Assembly (NCBI RefSeq): GCF_003751635.1
Contig: NZ_RJVI01000001.1
Span: 62,001-126,000, forward strand
Length of the DNA stretch: 64,000 nt
Direction: 5' to 3'
Origin: Inmirania thermothiophila
GTDB lineage: Bacteria > Pseudomonadota > Gammaproteobacteria > DSM-100275
Each line of letters begins with the position of its first letter. Position 1 is the first letter of the stretch. Made by a program: the position numbers and the translations under genes. This document shows positions 1 to 9,244 of this stretch, piece by piece. The notes under the pieces are model-generated. The model made no database searches. It saw only the letters and a program-made list of their open reading frames with translations, and had not been told where the DNA came from.

Positions 1-1786
1 CGGGGTCCTGGGCCTCGAAGACCTCCATGCAGGGCATGGAGACCACGCGCACGCGCCGTCCCGCCTCGGCCAGGCGCCGCCCCGCCTCCACCACCAGCCC
101 CACCTCGGAGCCGCTGGCCATGAGGATCAGCTCCGGCGTGCCCTCGCAGTCGACGAGGACGTAGCCGCCGCGGGCGATGGCCTCCACCTGCGCGTCGGTG
201 CGCGGCTGGTGCGGCACCCCCTGGCGGGTGAGGGCGAGGCTCGTGGGGCCGTCGCGGCGCAGCAGCGCCGCGCGCCAGGCCGCCGCGGTCTCCACCGCGT
301 CGCAGGGCCGCCAGACGTGCATCTCGGGGATCAGCCGCAGGCTCGCCACGTGCTCCACGGGCTGGTGGGTGGGGCCGTCCTCGCCGAGGCCGATGGAGTC
401 GTGGGTGAGGACGTAGATCACGCCGAGGCGCATCAGCGCCGACATGCGCATGCCGTTGCGCATGTAGTCGGAGAAGACGAGGAAGGTGCCGCCGTAGGGC
501 AGGAAGCCGCCGTGCAGGGCGAGCCCGTTCATGATCGCCGCCATGGCGAACTCGCGCACGCCGTAGTGGATGTAGTTGCCGTCGGCGTCCTCGCGGGTGA
601 TCGCCTTCGACCCCGACCAGGCGGTGAGGTTGGAGCCGGTGAGATCGGCCGAGCCCCCGATGAGCTCCGGCAGCGCCGGGGCGAGGGCCTCGATGGCCAT
701 CTGCGAGGCCTTGCGGGTGGCCACCTTGGGACCCTCGGCCTGGAGCCGCCGGATGTAGTCGGCGGCGCGCGCGGCGAGCTCCGCAGGCAGATCCCCGCGC
801 ATGCGCCGCTCGAACTCGGCGGCGAGCTCGGGGTAGGCCTCGCGGTAGGCGGCGAAGCGCTCGTTCCAGGCCTGCTCGGCCTCGGCGCCCCGCCCGCGCG
901 CATCCCAGGCCTCGTAGATCTCCCGCGGGATCTCGAAGGGCGGATGCGGCCAGCCGAGCTTCTCCCGCGCCGCCGCCACCTCCTCCTCGCCCAGGGGCGC
1001 GCCGTGGCAGTCGTGGGTGCCGGCGAGGTTCGGCGAGCCGTAGCCGATGATGGTGCGGCAGCAGATCAGGCTCGGGCGCGCGCGCTCGGCGCGGGCGGCC
1101 TCGATGGCCCTCGCCACCGCCTCCGGGTCGTGGCCGTCGACGTCGCGCACCACGTGCCAGCCGTAGGCCTCGAAGCGCGCCGGCGTGTCGTCGGCGAACC
1201 AGCCCTCCACCTCGCCGTCGATGGAGATGCCGTTGTCGTCCCAGAAGACGATGAGCTTGCCGAGGCCCAGCGTGCCCGCGAGCGAGCAGGCCTCGTGGGA
1301 GACGCCCTCCATGAGACAGCCGTCGCCGGCGAAGACGTAGGTGTAGTGGTCGACGATGGTGTGGCCGTCGCGGTTGTAGCGGGCGGCGAGCACCTTCTCC
1401 GCGAGCGCCATGCCGACGGCGTTGGTGATGCCCTGCCCCAGCGGCCCGGTGGTGGTCTCGACCCCCGGCGTGAGGCCGTACTCGGGATGGCCCGCGGTCC
1501 GCGAGCCGAGCTGGCGGAAGTTCTTGATGTCCTCGATGCCGAGGTCGTAGCCGCTCAGGTGCAGGAGCGCGTAGAGCAGCATGGAGGCGTGGCCGTTGGA
1601 GAGCACGAAGCGGTCGCGGTCGGCCCACCTCGGATTGGCCGGATTGTGCTTGAGGTAGTCCCGCCACAGGACCTCGGCGATGTCGGCCATCCCCATGGGG
1701 GCGCCGGGGTGACCCGACTTGGCGCGCTGCACCGCGTCCATGCTGAGGACGCGGATGGCGTTGGCAAGCTCTCTGCGACTGGGCAT
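1..1786 (-). CDS. tkt: Transketolase (3' end cut by window edge)
   Basis: Thiamine-diphosphate enzyme that moves two-carbon units between sugar phosphates in the pentose phosphate pathway and Calvin cycle. About 595 codons are visible of a family length near 660, so the C-terminal domain is incomplete. The N-terminus reads [32 protein letters not shown] motif, a GDG...MEGVSHEA cofactor-binding region with DDN, and the pyrimidine-domain stretch around [19 protein letters not shown] are all readable on the minus strand. The ATG at 1786 follows an AGAGGAG ribosome site. A plausible promoter lies at 1860-1889. The metK operon starts 0.8 kb away on the opposite strand, an association also seen in enterics (tktA near metK). 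Identification is firm; whether it serves a Calvin cycle cannot be told from here. Confidence 0.97.
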   Translation of the reverse strand, partial: MPSRRELANAIRVLSMDAVQRAKSGHPGAPMGMADIAEVLWRDYLKHNPANPRWADRDRFVLSNGHASMLLYALLHLSGYDLGIEDIKNFRQLGSRTAGHPEYGLTPGVETTTGPLGQGITNAVGMALAEKVLAARYNRDGHTIVDHYTYVFAGDGCLMEGVSHEACSLAGTLGLGKLIVFWDDNGISIDGEVEGWFADDTPARFEAYGWHVVRDVDGHDPEAVARAIEAARAERARPSLICCRTIIGYGSPNLAGTHDCHGAPLGEEEVAAAREKLGWPHPPFEIPREIYEAWDARGRGAEAEQAWNERFAAYREAYPELAAEFERRMRGDLPAELAARAADYIRRLQAEGPKVATRKASQMAIEALAPALPELIGGSADLTGSNLTAWSGSKAITREDADGNYIHYGVREFAMAAIMNGLALHGGFLPYGGTFLVFSDYMRNGMRMSALMRLGVIYVLTHDSIGLGEDGPTHQPVEHVASLRLIPEMHVWRPCDAVETAAAWRAALLRRDGPTSLALTRQGVPHQPRTDAQVEAIARGGYVLVDCEGTPELILMASGSEVGLVVEAGRRLAEAGRRVRVVSMPCMEVFEAQDP

Positions 1787-1859
1787 GCTCGTCTCCTCTG
1801 GTCGCATCCCTTCCCCGGGGGTGCGCCGGGCGCGGGGCGCCGGTGCCGCCGGGCCGTGC

Positions 1860-1889
1860 AATATGCGGCGGGGGGGCGCATTCCCGCAA
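1860..1889 (-). promoter_or_regulatory. Candidate sigma-70 promoter of tkt
   Basis: On the minus strand, TTGCGG (1884-1889) and CATATT (1860-1865) are separated by 18 bp, about 75 bp upstream of the tkt start. The region is an AT-rich island (1886-1920) in otherwise very GC-rich DNA. A GAAT-N9-ATTC inverted repeat at about 1902-1918, just upstream of the -35, could be an operator. This is a consensus match only. Confidence 0.4.
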
Positions 1890-1946
1890 ATAAAAATTCA
1901 GAATGCCTGCATGATTCAGGCGCTTGCGCGCCCCGCCGGGGGGCTC

Positions 1947-2507
1947 TCAGCCGCCGTCGCGCCACTTGATGGAGCAGCCCATGCTCGGGATCTGCTCCTC
2001 GGGGCCGCGGCCGGTCTCGGCGATCTGCTTCATGGCCTCGTAGAGCTCGCGGCGGGCATCGGGCGGCGCCGTCTCGCGGGTGCTGGCGTCGAGCCGGCCG
2101 CGGTACTGGAGCTCGAGGTCGGCGTTGTAGCCGAAGAAGTCCGGGGTGCAGACGGCCCCGTAGGCGCGCGCCACCGCCTGGGTCTCGTCGTAGAGGTAGG
2201 GGAAGGGGTAGCCGTAGGTCTCGGCCACCCGCTTCATGTTCTCGAAGGAATCCTCGGGATAGTCGGTGGGGTCGTTGGCGCTGATGGCGACGACGCCGAT
2301 GCCCAGGGCCTGGATGTCGCGGGCGTCACGGATGAGCCGCTCGCGGATGGCCTTGACGTAGGGGCAGTGGTTGCAGATGAACATCACCAGCAGCCCCTTG
2401 GGCCCGCGGCACGCATCGCGGGTCCAGATGCGCCCGTCGACACCCGGCAGGGCGAAGTCGGGGGCGGGCTTGCCGAACTCGCACACGGGGGTCTTCATCA
2501 GCACCAT
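1947..2507 (-). CDS. Thioredoxin-fold redoxin (AhpC/TSA, PRX-like family)
   Basis: A 186-residue thioredoxin-fold protein. It has the CNHCPYVK active-site motif typical of the small peroxiredoxin-like 'thioredoxin family protein' group, in which CxxC is followed by proline. The N-terminal [12 protein letters not shown] stretch is the usual redoxin entry strand. There is no signal peptide, so it is probably a cytoplasmic thiol oxidoreductase; the substrate is unknown. The ATG at 2507 is chosen because GAGGAGG lies 7 nt upstream; an in-frame ATG at 2498 is possible. It is transcribed alone, divergently from metK, sharing about 100 bp of upstream DNA, and ends 160 bp upstream of tkt on the same strand. 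Confidence 0.85.
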   Translation of the reverse strand: MVLMKTPVCEFGKPAPDFALPGVDGRIWTRDACRGPKGLLVMFICNHCPYVKAIRERLIRDARDIQALGIGVVAISANDPTDYPEDSFENMKRVAETYGYPFPYLYDETQAVARAYGAVCTPDFFGYNADLELQYRGRLDASTRETAPPDARRELYEAMKQIAETGRGPEEQIPSMGCSIKWRDGG

Positions 2508-2536
2508 GGTCCGTCCTCCTCGCGCAGGTGCGGCCC

Positions 2537-2555
2537 GGTAACCGCCGTGGTAACC
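2537..2555 (+). promoter_or_regulatory. Direct heptamer repeat upstream of metK operon
   Basis: GGTAACC occurs twice (2537-2543 and 2549-2555) with a 12-bp period, in the short divergent spacer between the redoxin gene and metK. The repeats are in direct, not inverted, orientation. They could bind a regulator of the methyl cycle. No regulator is identified, and chance is possible. Confidence 0.3.
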
Positions 2556-2608
2556 TTCGGATCCTTTTCCCGGACGTTCATTCTACGCCTCTGGAGGCCG
2601 CAGCGACG

Positions 2609-3769
2609 ATGAGCAGGAGCTTTCTCTTCACCTCCGAGTCGGTGTCCGAGGGACACCCGGACAAGATCGCCGACCAGATCTCCGACGCCGTCCTCGACGC
2701 CATCCTGGAGCAGGATCCGAGGGCGCGGGTGGCCTGCGAGACCATGATCAAGACCGGCGCCGTGATCGTGGGCGGCGAGATCACCACCTCGGCCTGGGTG
2801 GATCTCGACGAGCTGGTGCGCGAGGTGGTCTGCGGCATCGGCTACAACAGCTCCGAGGTGGGCTTCGACGGCGCCACCTGCGCCGTGCTCTCCATGATCG
2901 GCAAGCAGTCGGGCGACATCGCCATGGGGGTGGACCGCGACAACCCGGAGGAGCAGGGCGCGGGCGACCAGGGGCTGATGTTCGGCTACGCCACCGACGA
3001 GACCGACGTCCTCATGCCCGCGCCCATCACCTACGCCCACCGCCTGGTCCAGCGCCAGGCCGAGGTGCGCAAGAACGGCACCCTGCCCTGGCTGCGCCCC
3101 GACGCCAAGAGCCAGGTGACCTTCCGCTACGAGGACGGGCGCCCGGCGGCCATCGACGCCGTCGTGCTCTCGACCCAGCACGACCCCCACATCGCGCGCA
3201 AGGACCTGGTGGAGGCGGTGATGGAGGTGATCATCAAGCCGGTGCTGCCCGAGCAGTGGCTGCACCGCGAGACCAAGTACTTCATCAACCCCACCGGCCA
3301 GTTCGTGGTGGGCGGCCCGGTGGGCGACTGCGGCCTGACCGGGCGCAAGATCATCGTCGACACCTACGGCGGCATGGCCCGCCACGGCGGCGGCGCCTTC
3401 TCCGGCAAGGACCCCTCCAAGGTGGACCGCTCGGCCGCCTACGCCGCCCGCTACGTGGCCAAGAACATCGTCGCCGCGGGGCTCGCCCAGCGCTGCGAGA
3501 TCCAGGTCTCCTACGCCATCGGCGTCGCCGAGCCCACCTCCATCAGCGTCGAGACCTTCGGCACCGGGCGCATCGACGACGAGCGCATCGTCGAGCTCGT
3601 GCGCGAGCACTTCGACCTGCGCCCCTACGGGCTCATCCGCATGCTCGACCTCATCCGGCCCATCTACCGCAAAACCGCGGCCTACGGCCACTTCGGCCGC
3701 GAGGAGCCGGAGTTCACCTGGGAGCGCACGGACAAGGCCGAGGCCCTGCGCGAGGCCGCGGGCCTGTGA
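2609..3769 (+). CDS. metK: S-adenosylmethionine synthetase
   Basis: Makes S-adenosylmethionine from methionine and ATP in the cytoplasm. The 386 residues match the family length (384 in E. coli). Near the N-terminus is [16 protein letters not shown] (ATP/metal binding), followed by the central [16 protein letters not shown] loop, the [18 protein letters not shown] phosphate-binding stretch and a C-terminal [14 protein letters not shown]. The ATG at 2609 is preceded by GGAGG at 2592-2596; earlier in-frame codons encode a non-conserved leader. The next gene, ahcY, starts 20 bp later and metF follows, so the three genes form a methyl-cycle operon: make SAM, remove its product SAH, regenerate methyl-folate. 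Confidence 0.98.
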   Translation: MSRSFLFTSESVSEGHPDKIADQISDAVLDAILEQDPRARVACETMIKTGAVIVGGEITTSAWVDLDELVREVVCGIGYNSSEVGFDGATCAVLSMIGKQSGDIAMGVDRDNPEEQGAGDQGLMFGYATDETDVLMPAPITYAHRLVQRQAEVRKNGTLPWLRPDAKSQVTFRYEDGRPAAIDAVVLSTQHDPHIARKDLVEAVMEVIIKPVLPEQWLHRETKYFINPTGQFVVGGPVGDCGLTGRKIIVDTYGGMARHGGGAFSGKDPSKVDRSAAYAARYVAKNIVAAGLAQRCEIQVSYAIGVAEPTSISVETFGTGRIDDERIVELVREHFDLRPYGLIRMLDLIRPIYRKTAAYGHFGREEPEFTWERTDKAEALREAAGL

Positions 3770-3789
3770 CACCGAGGGAGGAGCGGACC

Positions 3790-5208
<1,419 letters not shown>

Positions 5209-5228
5209 GGGCGCGGGGGCGAAAGGCC

Positions 5229-6065
5229 GTGCAGCTCAGCCTCGAGTTCTTCCCGCCCAAGACGCCCGAGGGCGAGGCGCGCTGGCGCGAAGCCCTGGAG
5301 GGGCTGGCGCCCCTCGCCCCCGCCTACTGCTCGGTGACCTACGGCGCCGGCGGCTCGACGCGGGAGCGCACCGCCGAGACGGTGTTCGCGATCCAGGCGC
5401 GCGGCCTCGAGGCCGCACCCCACATCTCCTGCATCGGCGCCAGCCGCGAGAGCATCCGCGAGCTCCTCCGGCTCTACGCCGAGCGCGGCATCCGCCGCCT
5501 CGTCGCCCTCCGCGGGGACCTGCCCTCGGGGATGCGCGACATCGGCGAGTTCCGCCACGCCTCGGATCTCGTCGCCTTCATCCGCGCCGAGACCGGGCGG
5601 CGCTTCCACGTGGAGGTGGCCTGCTACCCCGAGTTCCACCCCCAGGCGCCCGATGCGCTCACGGATCTGCGCAACTTCCGCACCAAGGTGGAGGCCGGCG
5701 CCGACGGCGCCATCACCCAGTACTTCTACAACGCCGACGCCTACTTCCGCTTCGTCGAGGACTGCCGCCGCATGAGGATCGGGATCCCCATCGTCCCGGG
5801 GATCATGCCCATCACCCAGTTCAGCCAGCTCGCCCGCTTCTCCGACGCCTGCGGCGCCGAGATCCCGCGCTGGCTGCGCCGGCGCATGGAGGCCTACGGC
5901 GACGACGCCGCCTCGATCCGGGCCCTGGGCGAGGAGGTGGTGACGCGGCTGTGCGAGCGCCTGCTCGAGGGCGGCGCACCGGGGCTGCACTTCTACACCA
6001 TGAACCGGGCGGAGCCCACCCTCGCCATCTGCCGCAACCTCGGCCTCGCCCCTCAGGCCGCCTGA
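5229..6065 (+). CDS. metF: 5,10-methylenetetrahydrofolate reductase
   Basis: FAD enzyme that reduces methylene-tetrahydrofolate to methyl-tetrahydrofolate, the methyl donor for methionine synthase. It is 278 residues, slightly shorter than E. coli MetF. The N-terminal LEFFPPKTPEG is the family signature (catalytic glutamate), followed by SVTYGAGGSTR, RLVALRGDLP, the KVEAGADGAITQYFYN flavin/folate stretch and VPGIMPI. The GTG start at 5229 is chosen because the conserved EFFPPK begins five codons later; its ribosome site is weak. It starts 20 bp after ahcY. The 3' end overlaps the convergent GGDEF gene by 13 bp. Confidence 0.96.
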   Translation: MQLSLEFFPPKTPEGEARWREALEGLAPLAPAYCSVTYGAGGSTRERTAETVFAIQARGLEAAPHISCIGASRESIRELLRLYAERGIRRLVALRGDLPSGMRDIGEFRHASDLVAFIRAETGRRFHVEVACYPEFHPQAPDALTDLRNFRTKVEAGADGAITQYFYNADAYFRFVEDCRRMRIGIPIVPGIMPITQFSQLARFSDACGAEIPRWLRRRMEAYGDDAASIRALGEEVVTRLCERLLEGGAPGLHFYTMNRAEPTLAICRNLGLAPQAA

Positions 6066-7087
6066 TCCGGCGGCGCCGCCGCCTCGACCCGGTTGCGCCC
6101 GCCCTCCTTGGCGCGGTAGAGGGCGGCATCCGCGCGCGCGACGAGCTCCTCCGCCGACTCCCCGGGGACCCACTGGGCGACGCCCAGGGACATGGTGATG
6201 CGGCCGATCTCCTCGCCGCTGCGCACCGAGCGCACGCGCCCGGCGGCGAGGGCCCGGCGCAGGCCCTCGGCCACCGCGCGCGCGGCGGCAAGATCGTGGC
6301 CGGGCAGGACGAGGGCGAACTCCTCGCCGCCGTAGCGCGCCGGCAGCGCCCCCTCCGGCGCCCGCTGCCGCAGCAGCCCGGCGAGGAAGCGCAGCACGCG
6401 GTCGCCCATGAGATGGCCATGGGTGTCGTTGATGCGCTTGAAGTGGTCGATGTCGGCCATGACGAGGGCGAAGGGCGCACCGGCCGCCACCGCCTCGGCC
6501 AGCGCCGTCTCCAGGGCCTTGCGGTTGGCGATGCCGGTGAGGGGGTCGGTGCGCGCCTCCTCGCGCACCCGCTCCAGCTCGCGCCGCAGCGCCTCCACCT
6601 CCGAGGTGGCCTCGTGCAGGCGCGACTCCAGGCGCGTCCCCATCTCGGCCATGCCGCGGCTCTCCTCCGCGGCCTCGCGGATGAGCTCCTGGAGCGACCC
6701 CGGCTCGCCCGCCCCGGCGACGCGACGCGCGATGTCGGCGAGGGCCGCGCTGCGCCGCCCGGCCTCGTCGCCCGCCTCCGACAGCAGGCGCGTCACCTGC
6801 CGCACCACCGCCGCCAGCGCGGTGCGCAGCTCGGCCACGGTGCGCTCGTCGCGGTCGGCGAGGTGGCGCAGGTAGAGCTCGCGTCCGAGGGCGTCGTCGA
6901 AGCCGCCCCCGCGCAGGCGCGCCTCGAGCTCGGCGCTCAGCTCCGGCGACTTCCCCGCAAGATGAGCGTACCAGACGGCGTAGTTGACCGGATTGGGGCT
7001 CGCGCGGTGCTCGGCCATGGCCGGCACCACCATGCGCAGGACCTGCGCGGCCTCGGCGTAGGACTCCTCGTAGCGGACCTTGTGCAC
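6053..7087 (-). CDS. GGDEF-domain diguanylate cyclase
   Basis: Predicted to make c-di-GMP from two GTP. It is 344 residues from a GTG at 7087, which has a GGGGGAA site upstream; an in-frame ATG at 7147 would add an Arg-rich stretch that looks like translated spacer. Residues 1-175 form a soluble helical sensor-like region with a coiled-coil linker (about 140-178) and no membrane segments or signal peptide. The GGDEF domain begins at DPLTGIANRK (181) with ADIDHFKRIND and an intact GGEEF active site (253-257). The usual RxxD inhibitory site is absent: residues 244-247 read PEGA. The 3' end overlaps metF tail-to-tail. Targets could include MshE, encoded in this window, but that is inference. Confidence 0.92.
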   Translation of the reverse strand: MHKVRYEESYAEAAQVLRMVVPAMAEHRASPNPVNYAVWYAHLAGKSPELSAELEARLRGGGFDDALGRELYLRHLADRDERTVAELRTALAAVVRQVTRLLSEAGDEAGRRSAALADIARRVAGAGEPGSLQELIREAAEESRGMAEMGTRLESRLHEATSEVEALRRELERVREEARTDPLTGIANRKALETALAEAVAAGAPFALVMADIDHFKRINDTHGHLMGDRVLRFLAGLLRQRAPEGALPARYGGEEFALVLPGHDLAAARAVAEGLRRALAAGRVRSVRSGEEIGRITMSLGVAQWVPGESAEELVARADAALYRAKEGGRNRVEAAAPPDQAA

Positions 7088-7226
7088 GGCTGTTCCCCCG
7101 CGGCGACCCCGCCGCCTCCGACGGCGGGCCCGCCATGAGGCTAGCACGGGGGGCCACCCGCCCCAAGCGCTGGACGACGCCGGCGCGGACCGCTACCGTC
7201 GCGCCGACGGTATCCAGGAGGAGCCC

Positions 7227-7958
7227 ATGCGCATCCCTCGCATCCACTGCCGCGATCCCCTGCCGGAGAAAGGGCCGGTGCGCCTCGAGCCCGCCGCCGC
7301 ACGGCGCCTGCGCCGGGTCCTGCGCCTCGCCGACGGGGCGCCGCTGGTGCTCTTCGACGGTGGCGGCGCCGAGCACCGTGCCCGCCTCGCCCGCGACGCC
7401 GCGGGGGCGGACATCGCCGTGGTGGAGGCGGTCACGCAGCCGCGGCGCGAATCGTCCCTGCGCCTGCGCATCGCCCAGGGCGTGGCCAAGGGCGAGCGCA
7501 TGGACTGGATCGTGCAGAAGGCCGTGGAGCTGGGCGTGACCACGGTCCAGCCGCTGGTCACCGAGCGCACCGTGGTCCGCCTCGACGGCGCGCGGGCCCG
7601 CCGCCGCCTGGAGCACTGGCGGGCGGTCGCGGTCGCCGCCTGCGAGCAGTGCGGCCGCACCCGGCTGCCCGCCGTCGAGCCGCCCCGGACCTTCCGCGAC
7701 TGGATCGCCTCCGCCGACGCCCCCCTGCGGCTGCTGCTCGATCCCGAGGCCGAGGAAGGCCTGCCGCGGCATCCCTCATCCCCGGCCGCGGTGGATCTCC
7801 TCGTCGGCCCCGAGGGCGGGCTCGCCCCCGGCGAGCGCACGGCGGCGCTGGCCGCGGGCTTCCGTCCGGTGCGCCTCGGCCCGCGCGTGCTGCGCACCGA
7901 GACCGCGGCCGTGGTCGCCCTCGCCCTCGTCCAGCACCGCTACGGCGATCTGCGCTAG
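7227..7958 (+). CDS. rsmE: 16S rRNA m3U1498 methyltransferase
   Basis: SPOUT-family enzyme that methylates N3 of U1498 in 16S rRNA using SAM. It is 243 residues, as expected. Features are the N-terminal PUA-like domain (about residues 1-75), AQGVAKGERMDWIVQKAVELGV, the VTERTVV strand, AACEQCGRTRLP, and the knot that binds SAM: LLVGPEGGLAPGE, then LGPRVLRTETA. The ATG at 7227 follows AGGAGGAG. It is a single gene between the divergent GGDEF gene and a convergent cytochrome gene whose stop lies 10 bp beyond. In between is a small CCGAC/GTCGG hairpin. Confidence 0.96.
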   Translation: MRIPRIHCRDPLPEKGPVRLEPAAARRLRRVLRLADGAPLVLFDGGGAEHRARLARDAAGADIAVVEAVTQPRRESSLRLRIAQGVAKGERMDWIVQKAVELGVTTVQPLVTERTVVRLDGARARRRLEHWRAVAVAACEQCGRTRLPAVEPPRTFRDWIASADAPLRLLLDPEAEEGLPRHPSSPAAVDLLVGPEGGLAPGERTAALAAGFRPVRLGPRVLRTETAAVVALALVQHRYGDLR

Positions 7959-7968
7959 CACCGACCGC

Positions 7969-8727
7969 TCAGTCGGCGTGGCCGTGCCCGTCCCCGCCGT
8001 GACCGGCCCCGGCGGGATGCGCCGCCGGCGCGCCGTGGCCGTCCCCGGACTTCCGAGGCGGCGTCCCCCCGGCGCCGGCCGAGGCGACGTAGTGGGCCAC
8101 GGCGCGGATCTCGTCCTCGCCGAGGGATGCCGCCACCTGCGCCATGACCTCGCTGTGGCGGCGCCGGTCGCCGCTGCGGAAGCGCTCCAGCTGGCGGACG
8201 ACGTACTCCGGATGCTGTCCGGCGAGGCGCGGATAGCCGGCACGACCGGCCACGCCGTCGCCGTGGCAGGCCCGGCAGCGGGCCTGGAAGACCGCCTCGC
8301 CGCGCGCGGCGAGGGCGGGATCGGCCGCCTCGCGCCCCCCCTCCTGGACGGCGAAGAAGACCGCCACCTGGCGGCGCTCCTCGGGACCGAGCTGGCGCGC
8401 GAGCGGGGTCATGACGTAGTGGCTCCGGTCACCGCTGGCGAAGCGCGCGAGCTGGTCCAGCAGGTAGTACGGATTCTGCCCCGCGAGGCGCGGGATGTCG
8501 GGACGCGCGGTGTTGCCGTGGTCGCCGTGGCAGCGCACGCACAGCGCCGCCCGCGCACGCCCGGCCGCCGCCGCCTGCTCCCGCCGTTCGGGATCCGCGA
8601 GGATCTCGCGCAGGGCGGCGACCTCCCCCTCGCCCGTGGCCACCAGGCCCTCCATCGCCGCCCCGGCCGCAGGCGCTCCGCCTGCGACGGTCAGAACCGC
8701 CAGGAACCAACCGGTTGTTCTGCGCAC
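7969..8727 (-). CDS. Diheme cytochrome c (c4-like) with His-rich C-terminal tail
   Basis: A 252-residue periplasmic electron carrier. Residues 1-24 form a signal peptide. Two CxxCH heme sites (63-67 and 151-155) sit in two repeated domains, each with an RLAGQ motif and a candidate methionine ligand (M106, M195). That is the plan of cytochrome c4. After the second domain a Gly/His-rich tail (about 229-252, five His) extends the protein; such a tail is not part of c4. The GTG at 8727 is preceded by GGAGGTG. It is oriented like the pil-chp operon and begins 37 bp after chpC ends, so it may be the last gene of that operon. Electron partners are unknown. Confidence 0.88.
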   Translation of the reverse strand: MRRTTGWFLAVLTVAGGAPAAGAAMEGLVATGEGEVAALREILADPERREQAAAAGRARAALCVRCHGDHGNTARPDIPRLAGQNPYYLLDQLARFASGDRSHYVMTPLARQLGPEERRQVAVFFAVQEGGREAADPALAARGEAVFQARCRACHGDGVAGRAGYPRLAGQHPEYVVRQLERFRSGDRRRHSEVMAQVAASLGEDEIRAVAHYVASAGAGGTPPRKSGDGHGAPAAHPAGAGHGGDGHGHAD

Positions 8728-8764
8728 CTGAGCACCTCCGGGATCGTCTCGAAAGCCCCTCTGT

Positions 8765-9244
8765 TCACCCCCCTTCGGCCGCCGCGCCGTGGCGGTCGCG
8801 CAGCAGCAGCTCGAGGGCGTCGAAATCGGGAATCACGGCGGCGCGCCCACCGACCAGGACGCGGGCCCGCACCCCCGGCTCGCCGCCCCCGCCCTCCTCC
8901 TCCAGGGGGGCGAGGCTGCCCGCCTCCGCCGTCAGCAGCGAGGGGAAGCCCTGGGTCACCAGCGCGTAATGGCCCGGTCCGCCCTCCTCGGCGGTGGCGT
9001 TGTGCAGCACCACCAGGCGGCTGCGAGCCCCGAGGGGCGGACGCGGGGCCCCCGTCGCGGCCTCGAAGGAAAGCACCGGGATCAGCCGCCCCCGCCAGCG
9101 CATCACCCCGAGCAGCCAGGGCGGAGACTGCGGCACCGGATTCGGCGGCTGGAAGGTGAGGATCTCCGCCACCGCCGCGTTGGGGACCAGCAGGTGCATC
9201 CCCTGCAGCGGCACCAGCAGGCAGCGCACCGAACGCTCGCTCAT
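8765..9244 (-). CDS. chpC: CheW-like coupling protein, ChpC-like
   Basis: A 159-residue CheW-domain protein ([12 protein letters not shown] near the start, [21 protein letters not shown] in the middle), cytoplasmic. Its ATG overlaps the stop of chpA as ATGA, so the two are probably translationally coupled. In Pseudomonas aeruginosa the gene after chpA/chpB is chpC, a second CheW-type adaptor of the twitching-motility system. The position and fold match, so ChpC is the best name, although CheW paralogs are hard to tell apart by sequence. The methylesterase gene chpB, expected between them, is absent. Confidence 0.82.
   Translation of the reverse strand: MSERSVRCLLVPLQGMHLLVPNAAVAEILTFQPPNPVPQSPPWLLGVMRWRGRLIPVLSFEAATGAPRPPLGARSRLVVLHNATAEEGGPGHYALVTQGFPSLLTAEAGSLAPLEEEGGGGEPGVRARVLVGGRAAVIPDFDALELLLRDRHGAAAEGG

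Noticed and set aside
2508-2608. SAM riboswitch before metK, or SAH riboswitch before ahcY
   Set aside because: No recognised riboswitch core is visible in the 100-bp leader, and the metK-ahcY gap is 20 bp.
7088-7147. Upstream ATG (7147) as start of the GGDEF gene
   Set aside because: It would add an Arg/Gly-rich stretch with no conservation signal; the GTG at 7087 has a better ribosome site and meets the conserved region.
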